Positions 62,427 to 64,000 of a stretch of 64,000 nt of DNA are shown in pieces. The notes under the pieces were generated by a model. It saw only the letters and a list, made by a program, of their open reading frames with translations, searched no databases and was not told the DNA's origin. The first letter of the stretch is position 1; each line of letters begins with the position of its first letter. The stretch is from NCBI GenBank assembly GCA_965116715.1, contig OZ220724.1, positions 2,666,001 to 2,730,000 on the forward strand, written 5' to 3'. Origin of the DNA: Poriferisodalis sp965116715. Lineage in GTDB: Bacteria; Actinomycetota; Acidimicrobiia; Acidimicrobiales; Poriferisodalaceae. A program made the translations under genes and the position numbers.

Positions 62427-64000
62427 GCGAGACGACGCGCGCCACCGCTGAGCAGACGGGTCTCTTCCCTAGAGACGGCGACAGCGACAGCGAATCTCGC
62501 ACCGCCGGTGTGAGCAAGACCGGGGACATGCTCGAATCGCATGGGAGAACGACGTTCGAGTCGCGGATACGGAACTCGATGTTGTGGGCTGCGTATGGCG
62601 ACGCGCTTGGATTCATCAGCGAGCTGACCGACCGCAAGGGCCTAGAGCGCCGCACACATGGCAAACCACTGGATCGGCTCATGGCTTGGCGGCGACGAGT
62701 CGGCGGGAGACGGGGAATCGAAGTCGAGCTCCCTGCGGGATGCTGGTCTGACGATACCCAGCTTCGAATGGCCGTGAGCAGGTCCATGACCAGCCACGGG
62801 TTCGATGTCGAGACGTTCGCGCGGATCGAACTTCCGGTCTGGCCGTCCTATGCCTTGGGGGGCGGCCGGGCGTCCAAGGCTGCGGCGAGCAACCTCGGCA
62901 AGCCTCGGACGCTCTGGTACGCCAACACGTTTTCTGGATGGGTCGACGCTGGCGGCAATGGCGCTGCGATGCGCATTCAGCCACACGTGTGGGCATCAAG
63001 GGATCACGAGGACGACTTCCCGCTCGACGTGATCTCGGACAGCGTCTGCACCCACGGGCATCCGCGCGCCATCGTGGGTGCCTGCTTTCATGCGGCGACG
63101 CTCGCCCATTGCATGAGACACGGCTCTGTCCCGGACCTCTACGAGTGCCACCACCTCGCTGCCAGGATTGAGGCGTGGCTCCTGTTGGTGGAGACCCATC
63201 CGCATCTGGGATCTACGTGGATGGGGCTCTGGGCGGACACCGCGGGGATGTCGTTCGGAGAAGGGTGGCATGCAGCGATTCGTGACCTGCAGCGGGCCCT
63301 CAGCGATGCTGAGGGCTGTGCCGACGTCGCTCAGCATGCCGACGTGGCCTACAAGGAGATCGTTGATCGTCTCAGCCTGACCGATTCTCGCCAGCGTGGC
63401 AGCGGGATCCTGACCACCGTGGCTGCCGTGGCGTTGGCGGTGGCCGCTCGTGATCCATATGAAGCGGTTGTCGTAGCTGCCGACGCTGTGGGCACGGACA
63501 CCGACACCATCGCCACGATGGCCGGCGCACTGTTGGGTGCCTGCGACTCTGCTGGTCTGCCGCCAGAACAGCCTCTCGACAGCGATTACCTAGAGGGCGA
63601 AGCGAGCCGTCTAGCTGCGCTCAGCCGAGGTGAACCGGTCATGGCGCACGCCTATCCCGATGTCCTTACTTGGACAGCGCCGAGAGCCCAGGCGGATGCA
63701 CTCGTCAAGAACGATGGCCGCCTGGTGGTTGAGGGCCTTGGACCAGTGGAGGAAATCGGGAGTGAGATCGTTCGGTCAGCCAATGATGAATTCGGCTGGC
63801 AATGGGTGATGGCAGCTTTCGGCCAGACGCTGCTGATCAAGCGGCGTCCGAGCCTGCGGGAATTGAGCGAGGGCAACAAGTGCGAATTGCCGCTCGCGAA
63901 GCGGAAGCAAGCGGTTGGTCGCGAATCGGCCCCCGCTCGGAAGGCTGTAAGCAGTGCGCCGCCCAAGCCGTTGGATCGTGGCGTGTGCGTGGATGACGCC
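62423..64000 (+). CDS. DraG-type ADP-ribosylglycohydrolase, 3' end cut off
   Basis: At least 526 residues; the frame is open to the end of the window, so the C-terminus is missing. The ADP-ribosyl-hydrolase core (about 50-375) is clear: AAYGDALGF, WSDDTQLRMAVS (D110, D111, metal binding) and GTDTDTIATMAGALLGA (D359, D361), the paired metal-coordinating Asp motifs of DraG and ARH3. It removes ADP-ribose from protein or nucleic acid. About 50 extra N-terminal residues precede the core and at least 130 follow it, including IKRRPSLRELSEGNK. The ATGA overlap with the DarT-like gene marks it as the probable antitoxin. The alternative is a housekeeping hydrolase. Confidence 0.85.
   Translation, partial: MSETTRATAEQTGLFPRDGDSDSESRTAGVSKTGDMLESHGRTTFESRIRNSMLWAAYGDALGFISELTDRKGLERRTHGKPLDRLMAWRRRVGGRRGIEVELPAGCWSDDTQLRMAVSRSMTSHGFDVETFARIELPVWPSYALGGGRASKAAASNLGKPRTLWYANTFSGWVDAGGNGAAMRIQPHVWASRDHEDDFPLDVISDSVCTHGHPRAIVGACFHAATLAHCMRHGSVPDLYECHHLAARIEAWLLLVETHPHLGSTWMGLWADTAGMSFGEGWHAAIRDLQRALSDAEGCADVAQHADVAYKEIVDRLSLTDSRQRGSGILTTVAAVALAVAARDPYEAVVVAADAVGTDTDTIATMAGALLGACDSAGLPPEQPLDSDYLEGEASRLAALSRGEPVMAHAYPDVLTWTAPRAQADALVKNDGRLVVEGLGPVEEIGSEIVRSANDEFGWQWVMAAFGQTLLIKRRPSLRELSEGNKCELPLAKRKQAVGRESAPARKAVSSAPPKPLDRGVCVDDA

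Noticed and set aside
61737..64000. Canonical DarTG pair
   Set aside because: The second gene has DraG-type Asp motifs and no macrodomain, so it is not DarG.

Overview
This is a 64 kb high-GC chromosomal window. The gene families point to an actinobacterium, most plausibly of the class Acidimicrobiia: paired luciferase-like and Baeyer-Villiger monooxygenases, stand-alone xanthine-dehydrogenase-type large subunits, a non-pyrrolysine MttB methyltransferase, fused LivH-LivM-LivG transport proteins, and a CWB2-anchored delta-60 protein. That placement is inference, because the window has no rRNA or marker gene. I saw no tRNA, rRNA or CRISPR array.

Region by region. 0-16.5 kb: a truncated dienelactone hydrolase, a secreted cadherin-like protein, small SRPBCC and SnoaL proteins, a luciferase-like monooxygenase, an AbiE-like toxin-antitoxin pair with an operator, MttB, an enoyl-CoA hydratase, a Baeyer-Villiger monooxygenase, a polytopic membrane protein, a DUF3179 lipoprotein, and an iron cluster (DtxR-type regulator, bacterioferritin-associated ferredoxin, bacterioferritin) with an iron-box-like site. 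15.7-34.7 kb: an SDR that has lost its catalytic residues, a molybdenum hydroxylase large subunit, a binding protein paired with an output-less membrane sensor, two tandem branched-chain-type ABC importer modules sharing one LivF, an ECF sigma factor with a membrane-anchored partner, and a serine hydrolase. 34.7-39.8 kb: a luciferase-family gene remnant, then a giant delta-60 repeat surface protein whose signal peptide is interrupted by a 15-G tract, a likely phase-variation switch. 40-51.8 kb: an AAA/DUF4143 ATPase, a carboxylesterase, an MFS transporter, and second copies of the molybdenum hydroxylase, Baeyer-Villiger and luciferase-like genes, then a class-I-amidotransferase-like hydrolase and a beta-propeller protein.

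51.9-64 kb is a defence island, all on the + strand. It starts with a PLD-SNF2 helicase and a type-ISP-like adenine methyltransferase, which look like a split restriction-modification system. Two AT-richer genes of unknown function follow (one EACC1-like, one zinc-cluster). It ends with three genes joined by ATGA overlaps: an SF1 (UvrD-like) helicase, a DarT-like DNA ADP-ribosyltransferase and a DraG-type ADP-ribosylglycohydrolase that runs off the window. This last operon is the strongest candidate for an under-described system: a DarT-type toxin whose reversing enzyme would be a DraG-fold hydrolase instead of the DarG macrodomain, co-encoded with a helicase.
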